Positions 40,889-50,728 of a DNA stretch of 53,301 nt are shown here, in pieces. The stretch is from a virus: the IMG/VR virus record IMGVR_UViG_3300032297_000671, positions 1-53,301 of that record. One strand, 5' to 3'. A model generated the notes under the pieces. That model was not told the origin of the DNA. It saw nothing but the letters and a program-made list of their open reading frames with translations, and did no database searches. Each line of letters begins with the position of its first letter. Position 1 is the first letter of the stretch. The position numbers and the translations under genes were made by a program.

Positions 40889-42820
40889 ATGCCATCATCA
40901 TTTATCCCATCTGGACTCCCGACTCCTGGAACATCAGTTTCACAAATTCTAAGTAGCAGGAATAGGATAAGTTCGAATCTAATTTACGGATCTAACACTG
41001 CATTACTAAATCAATCATCTGCTGATCTAACCGGTAGGACCTCTAACCTTGGTAGCTCTAATCCTCTTAAAGGACCAACTGCTAGAACTCTATTTTATAA
41101 TGGTGGTTTCTATTCAGGAGAGGACGCTAAATATGGCCAATTCCTCTTCTATTCTTTTGGTAGTCAATCAAATGATTTTGTACAGGAATACTATAGATCC
41201 GAAAATGCGGCTTACAACTCTAGCGTATCTTCAGTAAATCCTATAAGTGGTGCTTCAAAAAATCCATCTGCTGGATCCTTGGTTAAGGAAACTGCTGCTG
41301 CTATCGAAAAAGCTGGGGCAAATCCTAGACAACAGCTGCCTGGATCTAATAGCGATGCACAATCTACTGGAGGATTTATTATAGGCGGTCTTTCAGCCCC
41401 TTATTTCTGGAAGGACTTCCTTTATTGCAAGTACTATGGATCGATTCCAAACAACTATATGATAACTCTTAGGAGATTTCCTGCTCCGATGAGGGACAAT
41501 CTAAGCTTACCTGACCAACTTGTACAAACCACCCTTTATAAGCAGCAGGGTGCAGGTAGACCTGTCGCACAAGCTGTTACCTGGTGGGGAGGAGGAACCG
41601 GAAACACCTTAAATGATGTTATTGGTTTTACTACAGGGTTAAAATGGACTCCAAGAACCCAAGAAGAACTTAAGGAGCAAGAAGGATTTGACCAAGGATT
41701 CTTCAAATCTGTATTAGGAAGAGCTTTTGCTGGCGCTGGCTCTCAAGCTGGTGCCGCTGATATAATATCTAAGCTTGGGGATGGTGCTAATATTGCTCTA
41801 TCTGCTACACAGGGTGCTAATGATGAAGTGACAATACCTAAGATAAATTACGCACTTAGAGATAAAATGACCCAACCAGGAGGTCCTTTATCTGATTTTA
41901 TATTTAATTCAGTTGATACTGTTGATGGTGTTCAGGTAAGAGAAAGAGGTTTGACGTTTAACCAAAATGCTGAAATCTCGATAAATTTCCATTATGAGCT
42001 AACTTCAGTAGGTGAGGTTAACACTAAAGCAGCTATGTTTGATATCATCGGAAATCTGCTTGCTATTGGTACCAACTATGGTCAGTTTTTAACGCCGGAG
42101 ATAAGATACAATAATAAATTCCCGGTAATTGGATTTCCTGGAGGTGATCCTGGATTACTTTCTTTTTATAGTGATCCTATAGCATGGACAAAAACCGCTA
42201 TAAAATATTTGGCTGATCCTGATGCAACAACAATGAATAATCCTGATGCTCAAAGATTCAAAGAATCTGCTGATCAAGTTGATCAAAGTGTTGCACAATT
42301 ACAAAGTGTAATCAAGCAGATGGCCTCTACAGATCTTAAATCCCTAGCTGCTGAGATTGACAAAGATTCAGCTATAGGAAATATAATAGCATTTTCATTA
42401 GCTGATGATTTCATATCGGAGATAAAGGTTCCTCTTGGTCTTCAAACAGGTGCACCTACAGGAGAATGGCATCTTGTTGTTGGTAACCCGATGAACCCTA
42501 TAGCTATGATAGGAAACCTAGTATGTACTGGATTGACTATAGAATTTGGAGAAGTATTAGGTCCGGATGATTTCCCTACTGAGATTAATGCAACATTTAC
42601 ATTAAAACACGGTAGGGATAGGGAAAGAGGAGAAATTGAGAGTATGTTCAATCGAGGTGATGGAAGATTATATCAAAGTTCTGTTCCGACATATGCTAAT
42701 GGACAGTCTATTTACAATCAAGGAACTGTTAACGGCGATATAATAACTACAAATCCTACTGATCCAACTAATGTAAATCCTAGAGAAAATTTATCTTTTA
42801 ATAGAACACAGCAACAATAA
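40889..42820 (+). CDS. Baseplate or tail-tube-cap protein, possibly gp48-like
   Basis: The 643-residue protein is Ser/Gly/Asn-rich at the start. The last 150 residues read as GAPTGEWHLVVGNPMNPIAM, LVCTGLTIEFGEVLGPDDFP, TEINATFTLKHGRDRERGEI, ESMFNRGDGRLY, a pattern I associate with T4-superfamily tail-tube initiation/baseplate proteins. There is also a tube-like beta motif, ISINFHYELTSVGEVNTKAA. No leader with a protease site. It opens a run of six tail genes with gaps of 2-23 bases. The gp48 suggestion is tentative. Confidence 0.65.
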   Translation: MPSSFIPSGLPTPGTSVSQILSSRNRISSNLIYGSNTALLNQSSADLTGRTSNLGSSNPLKGPTARTLFYNGGFYSGEDAKYGQFLFYSFGSQSNDFVQEYYRSENAAYNSSVSSVNPISGASKNPSAGSLVKETAAAIEKAGANPRQQLPGSNSDAQSTGGFIIGGLSAPYFWKDFLYCKYYGSIPNNYMITLRRFPAPMRDNLSLPDQLVQTTLYKQQGAGRPVAQAVTWWGGGTGNTLNDVIGFTTGLKWTPRTQEELKEQEGFDQGFFKSVLGRAFAGAGSQAGAADIISKLGDGANIALSATQGANDEVTIPKINYALRDKMTQPGGPLSDFIFNSVDTVDGVQVRERGLTFNQNAEISINFHYELTSVGEVNTKAAMFDIIGNLLAIGTNYGQFLTPEIRYNNKFPVIGFPGGDPGLLSFYSDPIAWTKTAIKYLADPDATTMNNPDAQRFKESADQVDQSVAQLQSVIKQMASTDLKSLAAEIDKDSAIGNIIAFSLADDFISEIKVPLGLQTGAPTGEWHLVVGNPMNPIAMIGNLVCTGLTIEFGEVLGPDDFPTEINATFTLKHGRDRERGEIESMFNRGDGRLYQSSVPTYANGQSIYNQGTVNGDIITTNPTDPTNVNPRENLSFNRTQQQ

Positions 42821-42833
42821 TTAAAACAGGGTT

Positions 42834-43400
42834 ATGCTTAATATAGACACGTTATCTAAAAATAAGGATATTTTCAATCCAAATTCTGTTGACCAGGAAA
42901 ATAACTATGGTATATGGGATCTCACTAGATCCAGTATGACTTTTAAAAACATAGATCTTTCATACAAGAGATATATGGTGGTCACACAGGATTTCCAGAT
43001 GAGACCAGATCAACTTGCATTTCAGGCATATTCTTCTGAGGAGTATGTTGGATCTTTAATGAAAATAAACGGAATATCAAATCCCTTTGCTTTGGAGGAG
43101 GGTGATGTTGTCGTTGCACCAACTAAGGAGAGCATAGATGCTTCGTTTAATGCTAGGGAAGCAACAATTAAAAGTAACGAGGGTGGAAATAATCCAAACC
43201 AGAAATTTAGGGATTCCCAAGAGCAGAAGAAATTTAAGATGTCTGATTCTAGGCAGAAGTTTCTTGAGCAAAGAAATAGAGCTAAAAATGCTCCGAGTCA
43301 AGTTTTACCTCCTAATGTGATGCAGGAGGGAGAACGTCAAACAGTTAGAACAAATAGTGTTATTGGATTAGCTCCAGATGTAAGTAACAGAAATTCTTAA
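42834..43400 (+). CDS. gp53: Baseplate wedge protein, gp53/LysM-like
   Basis: The 188-residue protein has, at residues 42-95, YMVVTQDFQMRPDQLAFQAY, SSEEYVGSLMKINGISNPFA, LEEGDVVVAPT. This is the gp53 pattern: a strand, RPDxxxxxxY, a Y-W-like helix over the xNGIxNPFxLxxG turn and a final strand. T4 gp53 belongs to the baseplate wedge. The C-terminal half is polar and disordered. It lies between tail-tube and hub genes, consistent with baseplate assembly. Confidence 0.75.
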   Translation: MLNIDTLSKNKDIFNPNSVDQENNYGIWDLTRSSMTFKNIDLSYKRYMVVTQDFQMRPDQLAFQAYSSEEYVGSLMKINGISNPFALEEGDVVVAPTKESIDASFNAREATIKSNEGGNNPNQKFRDSQEQKKFKMSDSRQKFLEQRNRAKNAPSQVLPPNVMQEGERQTVRTNSVIGLAPDVSNRNS

Positions 43401-43404
43401 TTAT

Positions 43405-44913
43405 ATGGCATCTCCAGAGATCATAATAAATAACATAGCTAGAACATCGATTAAATTGGATGAGCTTGTTGTTCCGAATAGGACAGGAAATACTGATCCT
43501 AATAGTACGTCAGATGCTTTAGCACAGGACACCGACGATAAATCGTTTGGAGCTTATAGACCAGTTGTTTTTATTAATGGATATTACGTAGAAAAATTCC
43601 TAGACTACTTTGAAATGGATATGAATGGATTTCTACCTGTTCTAAGATTTCAATTTAGAATGGGTGATCCTCTTTTCATATCTGTGAATTATCCTAAGGA
43701 TGGTGATATAGTTTCTCTTTATATAAGATCCTGGATTGATGTTTATAAACCAATCAGAATGGATTTTAATATACTATCGGTTAGATCTACACAATCAAGT
43801 GGACCTGAAGGTGAAGCTATGGTATTCAATATACTGGCTGAGACTAGGATACCTGGATTATATAGTGAAGTATCTAAAGCTTTTCCTAACAAAACCTCTT
43901 ACGACACACTTTTTGACGTCTCTCAGGATCTGGATCTTGGTTTTTCTGCTAATGAGACTGATATGGACGATCTCATGACGTGGATCTGTCCAAATCTATC
44001 TTACTATGATTTCATTAAGGAGGTAGTTAGTAGATCTTATAAGGACGACAGAAGTTTCTTTAGAGTATGGGTTGATCCATATTATAATCTGACGTTTGTT
44101 AATTTAGAAAATCAGCTTTCCGCTACCGATTATATACAGAATGTAAAAGTCATCAGGGGTCTTGGTACACGTAGTGCAGACGATACAGCATTTGTTGGTA
44201 CCGATCTCCCTTTACAGGAAATGCCTTTAGCTCTAACCAACCAGAAGGGATCGGGGGATTTGTCAACCTTTATCCAGAATTATACCCTCGTTTCTTCTGC
44301 AGGTAATATCACAAACTACAGAGGTTACGTACAGGAAGTTCAATTCTATGATGAGGGATTAGTAACAGATAACCCAATTGAAAAGTATATACATTATACG
44401 ATAGAGTCAGTAACTGCAGAAAATGTTGGAACTAATGAGATCCTACAAAAAGGTAGAGCCGTTGAGAATGAATATAAAATAGAGGTTAGAAAAAATTGGT
44501 ACGGTGTACTAAACAACTTCGAATCAGGGGGTGTCCATGAAAATTTTATACAGGCTTTAATACAGAATGAATTTAACTCTGACGATCTCTCCAAATTCAC
44601 ATTAAGAGTTGAAACAGCTGGTTATTTTGGGGGAATATACAAGGGACAAGCAATACCTGTTGCTATTTATGTAAATAGTCAGGGTAAAAGAAAAGAGAAT
44701 GTCGGTGCTAATGACGACCAGAGAGCTCAAGAAAGCATAAATCCTGTAATGGATATGTTCCTATCTGGTATATACATTCTCACAGGGGTAACTATTAAAT
44801 ATGATCCGTTGGGTGGTATAACACAAGTGCTTAATTTAAGCAAAAGAGAATGGACCCTCAATAGTGCAGGAGAATTCCCTAAGTTTTTCCCTGTTAATTT
44901 TAACGTCAGATAA
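43405..44913 (+). CDS. gp27: Baseplate hub protein, gp27-like
   Basis: The 502-residue protein matches the phage hub/late-control-D architecture: a first beta domain with the ISVNYPKDGDIVSLYIRSW loop, then TLFDVSQDLDLGFSANETDM, DDLMTWICPNLSYYDFIKEV and FRVWVDPYYNLTFVNL (about residues 172-235), which is the conserved gp27 module. Gp27 forms the trimeric hub that carries the spike. It precedes a spike gene by one gene, as expected. Residue-level identity could not be checked. Confidence 0.65.
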   Translation: MASPEIIINNIARTSIKLDELVVPNRTGNTDPNSTSDALAQDTDDKSFGAYRPVVFINGYYVEKFLDYFEMDMNGFLPVLRFQFRMGDPLFISVNYPKDGDIVSLYIRSWIDVYKPIRMDFNILSVRSTQSSGPEGEAMVFNILAETRIPGLYSEVSKAFPNKTSYDTLFDVSQDLDLGFSANETDMDDLMTWICPNLSYYDFIKEVVSRSYKDDRSFFRVWVDPYYNLTFVNLENQLSATDYIQNVKVIRGLGTRSADDTAFVGTDLPLQEMPLALTNQKGSGDLSTFIQNYTLVSSAGNITNYRGYVQEVQFYDEGLVTDNPIEKYIHYTIESVTAENVGTNEILQKGRAVENEYKIEVRKNWYGVLNNFESGGVHENFIQALIQNEFNSDDLSKFTLRVETAGYFGGIYKGQAIPVAIYVNSQGKRKENVGANDDQRAQESINPVMDMFLSGIYILTGVTIKYDPLGGITQVLNLSKREWTLNSAGEFPKFFPVNFNVR

Positions 44914-44922
44914 ATATATAAA
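44912..44922 (+). promoter_or_regulatory. Possible late promoter (AAATATATAAA)
   Basis: This weaker copy of the motif ends 14 bases before the ATG at 44937, inside the tail operon. Confidence 0.4.
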
Positions 44923-44936
44923 TATTTTTTAGACCG

Positions 44937-47258
44937 ATGGGTATTAAAGCTACAGATAAGAATAGGAATTTATTCCTGAAGGGTTTCAGATTATCCCAGT
45001 CTGGGATGAATGAGGATCCTACTTACCTCGGCTTTAAGGTTATATTTGATTTCGGAAACCTTCCTGTTAATCCTGATACTGGACTTCCCCCGAGTCCTCT
45101 TTTAAGAAGAGCCAATTACACTCTTGATAATGGTGCATCCATGATGACAAATAATCCATTTGGTCAACCACAATATGATTTGAGAGAAGGAGATGTAACT
45201 TTCTATTCAGCATATAATTTTTTAAAACAAAGGGAGGCTAATTTCGGTAGAAACAACACGGAGAAAAGAGCAAACGCTATTTTACAATTCCAAAAACTTC
45301 TACAAGAAATTAATACAAATTCTCCTTGGTTTTTTCAGTCCATAGAAGGACTTGATGAATTGGGAAAGATTTCTAGGGGTGGCTTCCAGAATTCTTCAGA
45401 ACTTGACACGTTCGATCCACAGAGAACCATCGATAAAACACTTACCTTCAATTGTTTGGAATCGATAAATCTTAGAATGAATGCTCTAGCTGATCTATAC
45501 CATCAGGCAGTTTTTGATGCTGATAATATGAGATGGTTGGTTCCAAGAAACTTAAGAAAATTCACTATGTGGATTTTCGTGACTGAGATTAGAAATTTCT
45601 TTAAAACAAGCCGTCTTGCAGCATCAAGCACTGCTCTTGCAGCTTTAGATGATCTTTCATCAACACTAACTAATAATAGAAACCCTGGTTCTAGTATAGT
45701 TACTAACACGGAAACCGGAAATTATTCGGTTGATGGATTTAATCTTGGTGGAAGCTACGGAGCAGATTCTAATAGTGGAAACGGAAGTTCCTTTACTAGC
45801 TTTGTCAGCAACGTATTTGATTCCTCAGGATTGCAAAACGAAGCACAAGCATTTAGAAACCAACAGGATCAAACTGGTATAAAACCAGTATTGATATACG
45901 AGTGCAGCCAATGTGAATTTGATTTTAGTGATAGTAGTTCAATAAAGAGCTCTATTGACAATGGATCAGGTAATGCTGACCCCGAAACTCAGTCTTTTAA
46001 AATCTATGTTGGTAAGGTTAGAACTAAGAACCAGTATCCAAATATTAGACAAGACGGTAAACCATTAATACTTGCTGATGGTTGGGATCAAGATAGATCA
46101 AGTGTTCAGAATCTTGATAGCGTCCTTGATATTGAAAGTGTACTTGGTGCAGGATCACAACTCCTTACTAACTTTGTTTCTTCTGCTGTTAGTGATCTTG
46201 TTAACGAGGGTATAAATCAATTCGTGAATCCATTGTTATCTGGAGTAAATCAGAGTCTTCTTGGAAACATATACAGTTTCAATCCGGTTCAATTAGGAAG
46301 AATGACAAACGAGAGAGGTAACTTCGGGTTTAATAACGCAGAAAACTTTCTCAATGGAGCAGCAGAAACCGGTATAGATAACATATTTAAAGGAAATCTA
46401 CCAACCCCGCAGAAAACTGGTCAAGGTGGTCCACCAGAAAGGGTTTATCCAGTGATACAAACTGATCCTGATGTTTATAAGAATGTTCCAGGATCTGATC
46501 TTGGTGTTCCCGGAAGGGTTTACCCAGCTCCATCCGGTGATGCCTACACAAATGTTCCAGGATCTGATCTAGGAGTTCCTAATAGAGTTTATTCAAACCC
46601 TTCGGGTGATGCATATTCTGATGTACCTGGTGCTGATCTTGGTGTACCTGACAGGGTTTATCCTGCTCCGGGTGGTGACGCTTATGCGGGTGTTCCTGGT
46701 GCGGATCTCGGTGTACCTGATAGGGCTTATCCTGCCCCAGGAGGCGATGTTTATGATAATGTTCCAGGATCTGATCTTGGTGTACCTGACAGGGTCTATC
46801 CCGTACCGGGAGGTGATGTATATGCTAATGTACCTGGATCAGATCTCGGAGTACCTGATCGAAACTACACACCAAATTTAAATGATGATGTCTATTCTGG
46901 TGTACCTGGACAAGATCTTGGTGTTCCTAACAGATCATATAGAACTATAGATGATGATGTTTATACTGATCAAATAATACCTGAAAAATTAGGTAGGGAG
47001 GATGTTTACAAAGATACATCACTAGTTTCATCAAATGGAGAGCTTAGATCTCCTGAAAATACTTTTACACAGCCTCCAGGAAGTGTATACGATCCGATCC
47101 AAAATCAACAACAAAGAGGAATACTAGGAAAGGTTTATCCACAAACCTCCGGAGATTTTATCATTGATGCACCAATAAATTTAGGCAACGCAAAACCGGC
47201 TGATAAATATAACATAAGTCTTGGAGATTTTAATCCTGAAGACTATCCAGAACAATAA
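44937..47258 (+). CDS. Baseplate/tail protein with seven 23-residue repeats
   Basis: The 773-residue protein has an N-terminal 230 residues that look like a tail-tube or hub module (YLGFKVIFDFGNLP, then WLVPRNLRKFTMWIFVTEIR) with a CSQCEFDF segment near 322. From residue 502 there are seven repeats of about 23 residues (RVYPAPSGDAYTNVPGSDLG then VPN) and a degenerate eighth, followed by a unique end. The repeat region is Pro/Gly/Asp/Tyr-rich, so probably an extended fibrous stretch. Gp54-like position in the operon; function inferred from context. Confidence 0.6.
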   Translation: MGIKATDKNRNLFLKGFRLSQSGMNEDPTYLGFKVIFDFGNLPVNPDTGLPPSPLLRRANYTLDNGASMMTNNPFGQPQYDLREGDVTFYSAYNFLKQREANFGRNNTEKRANAILQFQKLLQEINTNSPWFFQSIEGLDELGKISRGGFQNSSELDTFDPQRTIDKTLTFNCLESINLRMNALADLYHQAVFDADNMRWLVPRNLRKFTMWIFVTEIRNFFKTSRLAASSTALAALDDLSSTLTNNRNPGSSIVTNTETGNYSVDGFNLGGSYGADSNSGNGSSFTSFVSNVFDSSGLQNEAQAFRNQQDQTGIKPVLIYECSQCEFDFSDSSSIKSSIDNGSGNADPETQSFKIYVGKVRTKNQYPNIRQDGKPLILADGWDQDRSSVQNLDSVLDIESVLGAGSQLLTNFVSSAVSDLVNEGINQFVNPLLSGVNQSLLGNIYSFNPVQLGRMTNERGNFGFNNAENFLNGAAETGIDNIFKGNLPTPQKTGQGGPPERVYPVIQTDPDVYKNVPGSDLGVPGRVYPAPSGDAYTNVPGSDLGVPNRVYSNPSGDAYSDVPGADLGVPDRVYPAPGGDAYAGVPGADLGVPDRAYPAPGGDVYDNVPGSDLGVPDRVYPVPGGDVYANVPGSDLGVPDRNYTPNLNDDVYSGVPGQDLGVPNRSYRTIDDDVYTDQIIPEKLGREDVYKDTSLVSSNGELRSPENTFTQPPGSVYDPIQNQQQRGILGKVYPQTSGDFIIDAPINLGNAKPADKYNISLGDFNPEDYPEQ
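46440..46931 (+). repeat. Seven tandem 69-bp in-frame repeats
   Basis: The unit encodes R[V/A/N]YPxPxGD[A/V]YxxVPGxDLGVPx. Units differ at synonymous and non-synonymous sites, so the array is not recent; one unit is a residue longer. A partial copy follows to about 47000. Confidence 0.9.
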
Positions 47259-47263
47259 ACATT

Positions 47264-47932
47264 ATGTCATCACCAAGATTATACCTCGGAGAAATTGTAG
47301 ATATTAATGATCCTCTAAAACAAGGAAGGGCTAAGGTAAGGGTATTTGGTCTATTTGATACTATTGAACCTGAACACATTCCATGGGCTGATCAAATTAG
47401 CGGATTGTCTTTTGGTAAAAATGGTAGTGGTGGAATAACCGTACCTAGATTGGGAGCTGTTGTAGCTGTTGAATTTGATGGACAGAATTACTATAAAATG
47501 TCATACCACTATGAGAAAGAAAGTGCTCCTGATCTAATCGAGGAAATCACTGATTCTTATGAGGGAGCTCACTCATTAATATATGATGGTGATGCAGATC
47601 CGGGTCCTTTAAAATTATTTTATACTAAAAAGAAGGGATTTGTTTTTTCTCTAGGAGATGCCAAAGTACAACTCGATACACAGGATGGAGGACAACTAAG
47701 AGTTGTTATAGAAATGGGTGAGGATCAGATTAGAATGGAAAATAACAAGGTTATTATAAATTCTAACAACATAGAGCTTGGAGAAGCAGCAATAGAATCT
47801 GTAATAAAGGGGAATACATTCCAGACGTATTTTAATACACACACACATATAGGTAATTTAGGTGCTCCTACGAGTCCTCCTGTAATACCATCGGATCCAA
47901 CCCATTTGTCTAACGTATCAAAAACTAGGTAA
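47264..47932 (+). CDS. gp5: Baseplate spike protein with OB fold, gp5/gpV-like
   Basis: The 222-residue protein begins with a gp5-type OB domain: LYLGEIVDINDPLKQGRAKV, RVFGLFD, then HIPWADQISG and PRLGAVVAVEF (residues 6-85). The end has the short repetitive strands of a beta-helix (IRMENNKVIINSNNIELGEA) and THTHIGNLGAPTSPP, characteristic of spikes. Gp5 forms the trimeric needle on the hub. No lysozyme domain is present, unlike T4 gp5 (575 residues), so cell-wall digestion must come from another protein. Confidence 0.85.
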   Translation: MSSPRLYLGEIVDINDPLKQGRAKVRVFGLFDTIEPEHIPWADQISGLSFGKNGSGGITVPRLGAVVAVEFDGQNYYKMSYHYEKESAPDLIEEITDSYEGAHSLIYDGDADPGPLKLFYTKKKGFVFSLGDAKVQLDTQDGGQLRVVIEMGEDQIRMENNKVIINSNNIELGEAAIESVIKGNTFQTYFNTHTHIGNLGAPTSPPVIPSDPTHLSNVSKTR

Positions 47933-47934
47933 GC

Positions 47935-50667
47935 ATGGCATCAATATTACCTGATAAAATATTATCGGATGCCCAGATTTCTAAGTTTGTCGACCGTGTT
48001 AATACGGGATCAAAAGAAATTATTAGCGACTCCAAATTCGAAATACCTGATCCAGCACTCCCTGGTATTGGTATGCTTATAAAACTACTCATAAGATCAT
48101 TCGAAAAAAGTATAGCATCATCTTTAGCCCCGATACTTATCGGTAAGAAAACACTCGAGGAGGGTGTAAGCGCTCTGGATGATTTTTTTGAGACTGTAAA
48201 AAAGATATTTACAAATCCTATACAGTTTGTTATTGATGAGGGAATAAATAGTGTTTTAAGAGAATTCCCATTTCCTATAGCTTTTAAAATTGGTTCTGTT
48301 GGTGGTGATGTTAATAAGCTTAAAGAACTAGTTGACAAGGCGGGGGATCCCAGATTGGGAGGTGAATTCCAATCTAGCTCTTTGACCTTTTATAATTACG
48401 ATTTGGTTTTTTCAGCCAGCGAGCCTCCTAAATCTGGAGAGATCACAACAGTTTCAGATTCTCTTTCTTCTATAAAGGAAGTTACAGTTAGCTACACTAC
48501 TAAAACGAATGAGCAAAACAAATCCCTAACAAATCTTAAAATCCAGGATAGAATTACTATATCTGATGGGAATGATTCTGCTGTATTCGTGATTACAGAA
48601 TTGTCTGATGGTATTGGTGAGAGAAAACTAATTTTAACAAAAGAATTTGATCAAAATGAATCACAAAAGGATATCTTCGTTCCTGGATTTTCTGGGATTG
48701 GTAACAGCTCATCCTTTTTATTAAGAGATTTTATAACTGAGGACGGGTCCATATTAATACCCTTATCTGTTTTAGGTATCAATTTACCCTTAATTTCATC
48801 ACTTAATCTCAGTCTAGGGAACTTTAATGTACTTCCTGATGATTCACCGACCAAAAAATATTTGGCTCAGCTAGGACAAGATTCTGGCCTTGATTTCAAC
48901 CAGGTTTTTTCTGGTATGATAACTGGAAAATTCCCAGCGGTTGATTTTTCTAAATTACAGAATGATCCTTCGGATGCCAAGGAGAAAGCTAAGGAGGATA
49001 TGATATCCTTTGCTAGACTCATGCAAATATCTATAGAAAATCCTTTTTTCCTTATAAAGATTGTTGGTAATTATTTTAGGCTTTTGCTTTTACCTATAAA
49101 CGTGCTTGTTGGTGTATTAAAAGGACTCGCTGAAAAAATAACTAGCCCGATAAAATTAATTAAAGCAATTATACAGGGAATAACAAATCCAATAAAACTG
49201 ATATGTGATCTTGTTTCTGAAGCATTCCTACAGTTTCTTGATCCTTACATTAGACCTGTAATAGAACCGATAATGCCTTATCAGGAAGCACTTGTCGATC
49301 CTAATGATAAAAACAGAGGAATAAAGCCGTTGTTTTCTGATTTGATTTGTGGTAAATTCAAAAAGGGACTTGCATCGTACGAACCTAACCAGGATTTTTT
49401 CAAAGAGCAGTCCAGATTGATAAGCTCTTCGTCCAGTGGTAAAAATACAGTTGATCTGCCATACTATATAATTACCGATGGTGCGATACCTGATGTTGGC
49501 CAAATATCTGTTGATAACGAGGATCTATCCCAGATTAGATCTATAAAAATATCGAATCTTACAAACACCGTTGAAAATTCTACCGGTGTGATAGCTGCAT
49601 CTCCTGTAAATTCAACAATATCACTTTCAGTTAATGAGTCATATTACACATACCGAATAAATTATAAATCCTTAATACAGAAAGAGAACACATCATATTT
49701 TGAACTCCTAGTTTCACCTACTGTAACTCTGGTACAGTCAAACAACGACTTGGTTAAATCGGGCAGTAATTCAGATGCTCTTAAAGCAGTTTTAACTGCA
49801 GATAACCCTAACAAGACACTTCTTTATATAATTGAAAAATATCTTCCAGTTAAGCTTGTCTCTGTCTGGGAATCTTTGAAGGGTATTATAGCAATCACTG
49901 CTTCTCTTGCCGCTGAAATACCTTCGCTTGTTCCTAGTGTCATAAAAAGCGTTTTGAGTGGAAATTCAAACGATAGCGAGATTGCCGAATCTGGTGCTAA
50001 TATTTCCGATGTATCGTTAGGTACAGAAAATTTACTTAGAATAATGTTTGAAGGTCAGAAGTCACTGTTGTATCTAGCTTCAAAGCCACCAGAATTATCT
50101 CCAATAACAAGTGAACAGCTGACTAGTTATAGAAACGAGGTAGCCGATATAATACAAAATAGTTCGACAAGCACCGAAGATGGTATAGAGACTCCATTCT
50201 TTGATATGTATGATATAAGCACATCCCAAGGAATTAACAACTATATCTCAAGAGATAATCTCTCCAATATAAGTGGTGGAATCACAGCGGATTCTACCCT
50301 TATTTTCAATCCGATTGATATTGTAGGTCCTTTGCTGGATAAAGAGGATTTCTACTACGGTCAATTGTCATTGAGAGACCTTGGTAAATCTGTAAAGGTT
50401 CTTTCTGTGATATCTGATTCATTAACTACATATTATTTTGATCAGATTGGTTCACCGAATGTGAGAGATAATAATATATCTGGAGTATACATAACTGAAA
50501 ATGGGCAGAGGGTCAATATATTTTCGGGTGATCTCGTAGAAGGAGTAGAGAGATTTAAGGTCAGTAAGGAATCCCTATCTGATATAAGGGAACCTAGAGA
50601 ATTCCGTGTATTTATAAATAGAGAGATTAATCTAATCTACAGATACCTTCTTCCTTCAGTAAAGTAG
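47935..50667 (+). CDS. Large tail/baseplate-associated protein
   Basis: The 910-residue protein starts 2 bases after the spike gene. The N-terminal 110 residues hold amphipathic helices (LPGIGMLIKLLIRSFEKSIA), the centre has hydrophobic stretches (FFLIKIVGNYFRLLLLPINV near 364-383), and the rest alternates beta-rich Ser/Asn sequence and helices. I recognise no family. Its length and place next to spike and hub suggest a baseplate structural or tape-related protein. It lacks the targeting leader seen in head genes. Confidence 0.65.
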   Translation: MASILPDKILSDAQISKFVDRVNTGSKEIISDSKFEIPDPALPGIGMLIKLLIRSFEKSIASSLAPILIGKKTLEEGVSALDDFFETVKKIFTNPIQFVIDEGINSVLREFPFPIAFKIGSVGGDVNKLKELVDKAGDPRLGGEFQSSSLTFYNYDLVFSASEPPKSGEITTVSDSLSSIKEVTVSYTTKTNEQNKSLTNLKIQDRITISDGNDSAVFVITELSDGIGERKLILTKEFDQNESQKDIFVPGFSGIGNSSSFLLRDFITEDGSILIPLSVLGINLPLISSLNLSLGNFNVLPDDSPTKKYLAQLGQDSGLDFNQVFSGMITGKFPAVDFSKLQNDPSDAKEKAKEDMISFARLMQISIENPFFLIKIVGNYFRLLLLPINVLVGVLKGLAEKITSPIKLIKAIIQGITNPIKLICDLVSEAFLQFLDPYIRPVIEPIMPYQEALVDPNDKNRGIKPLFSDLICGKFKKGLASYEPNQDFFKEQSRLISSSSSGKNTVDLPYYIITDGAIPDVGQISVDNEDLSQIRSIKISNLTNTVENSTGVIAASPVNSTISLSVNESYYTYRINYKSLIQKENTSYFELLVSPTVTLVQSNNDLVKSGSNSDALKAVLTADNPNKTLLYIIEKYLPVKLVSVWESLKGIIAITASLAAEIPSLVPSVIKSVLSGNSNDSEIAESGANISDVSLGTENLLRIMFEGQKSLLYLASKPPELSPITSEQLTSYRNEVADIIQNSSTSTEDGIETPFFDMYDISTSQGINNYISRDNLSNISGGITADSTLIFNPIDIVGPLLDKEDFYYGQLSLRDLGKSVKVLSVISDSLTTYYFDQIGSPNVRDNNISGVYITENGQRVNIFSGDLVEGVERFKVSKESLSDIREPREFRVFINREINLIYRYLLPSVK

Positions 50668-50673
50668 AATCAA

Positions 50674-50689
50674 GAAAGAAATTTCTTTC
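50674..50689. repeat. 16-bp perfect palindrome GAAAGAAATTTCTTTC
   Basis: The palindrome touches the promoter-like motif that follows it, and there is no T run suitable for termination. It could be an operator for the S1-domain gene. Confidence 0.5.
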
Positions 50690-50699
50690 GATATATACT
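50689..50699 (+). promoter_or_regulatory. Putative late promoter (CGATATATACT)
   Basis: This copy of the recurrent motif ends 29 bases before the ATG at 50729 and abuts a perfect palindrome. Confidence 0.5.
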
Positions 50700-50728
50700 A
50701 CAATTAACTTTTTTTAAACCAAAAATAA

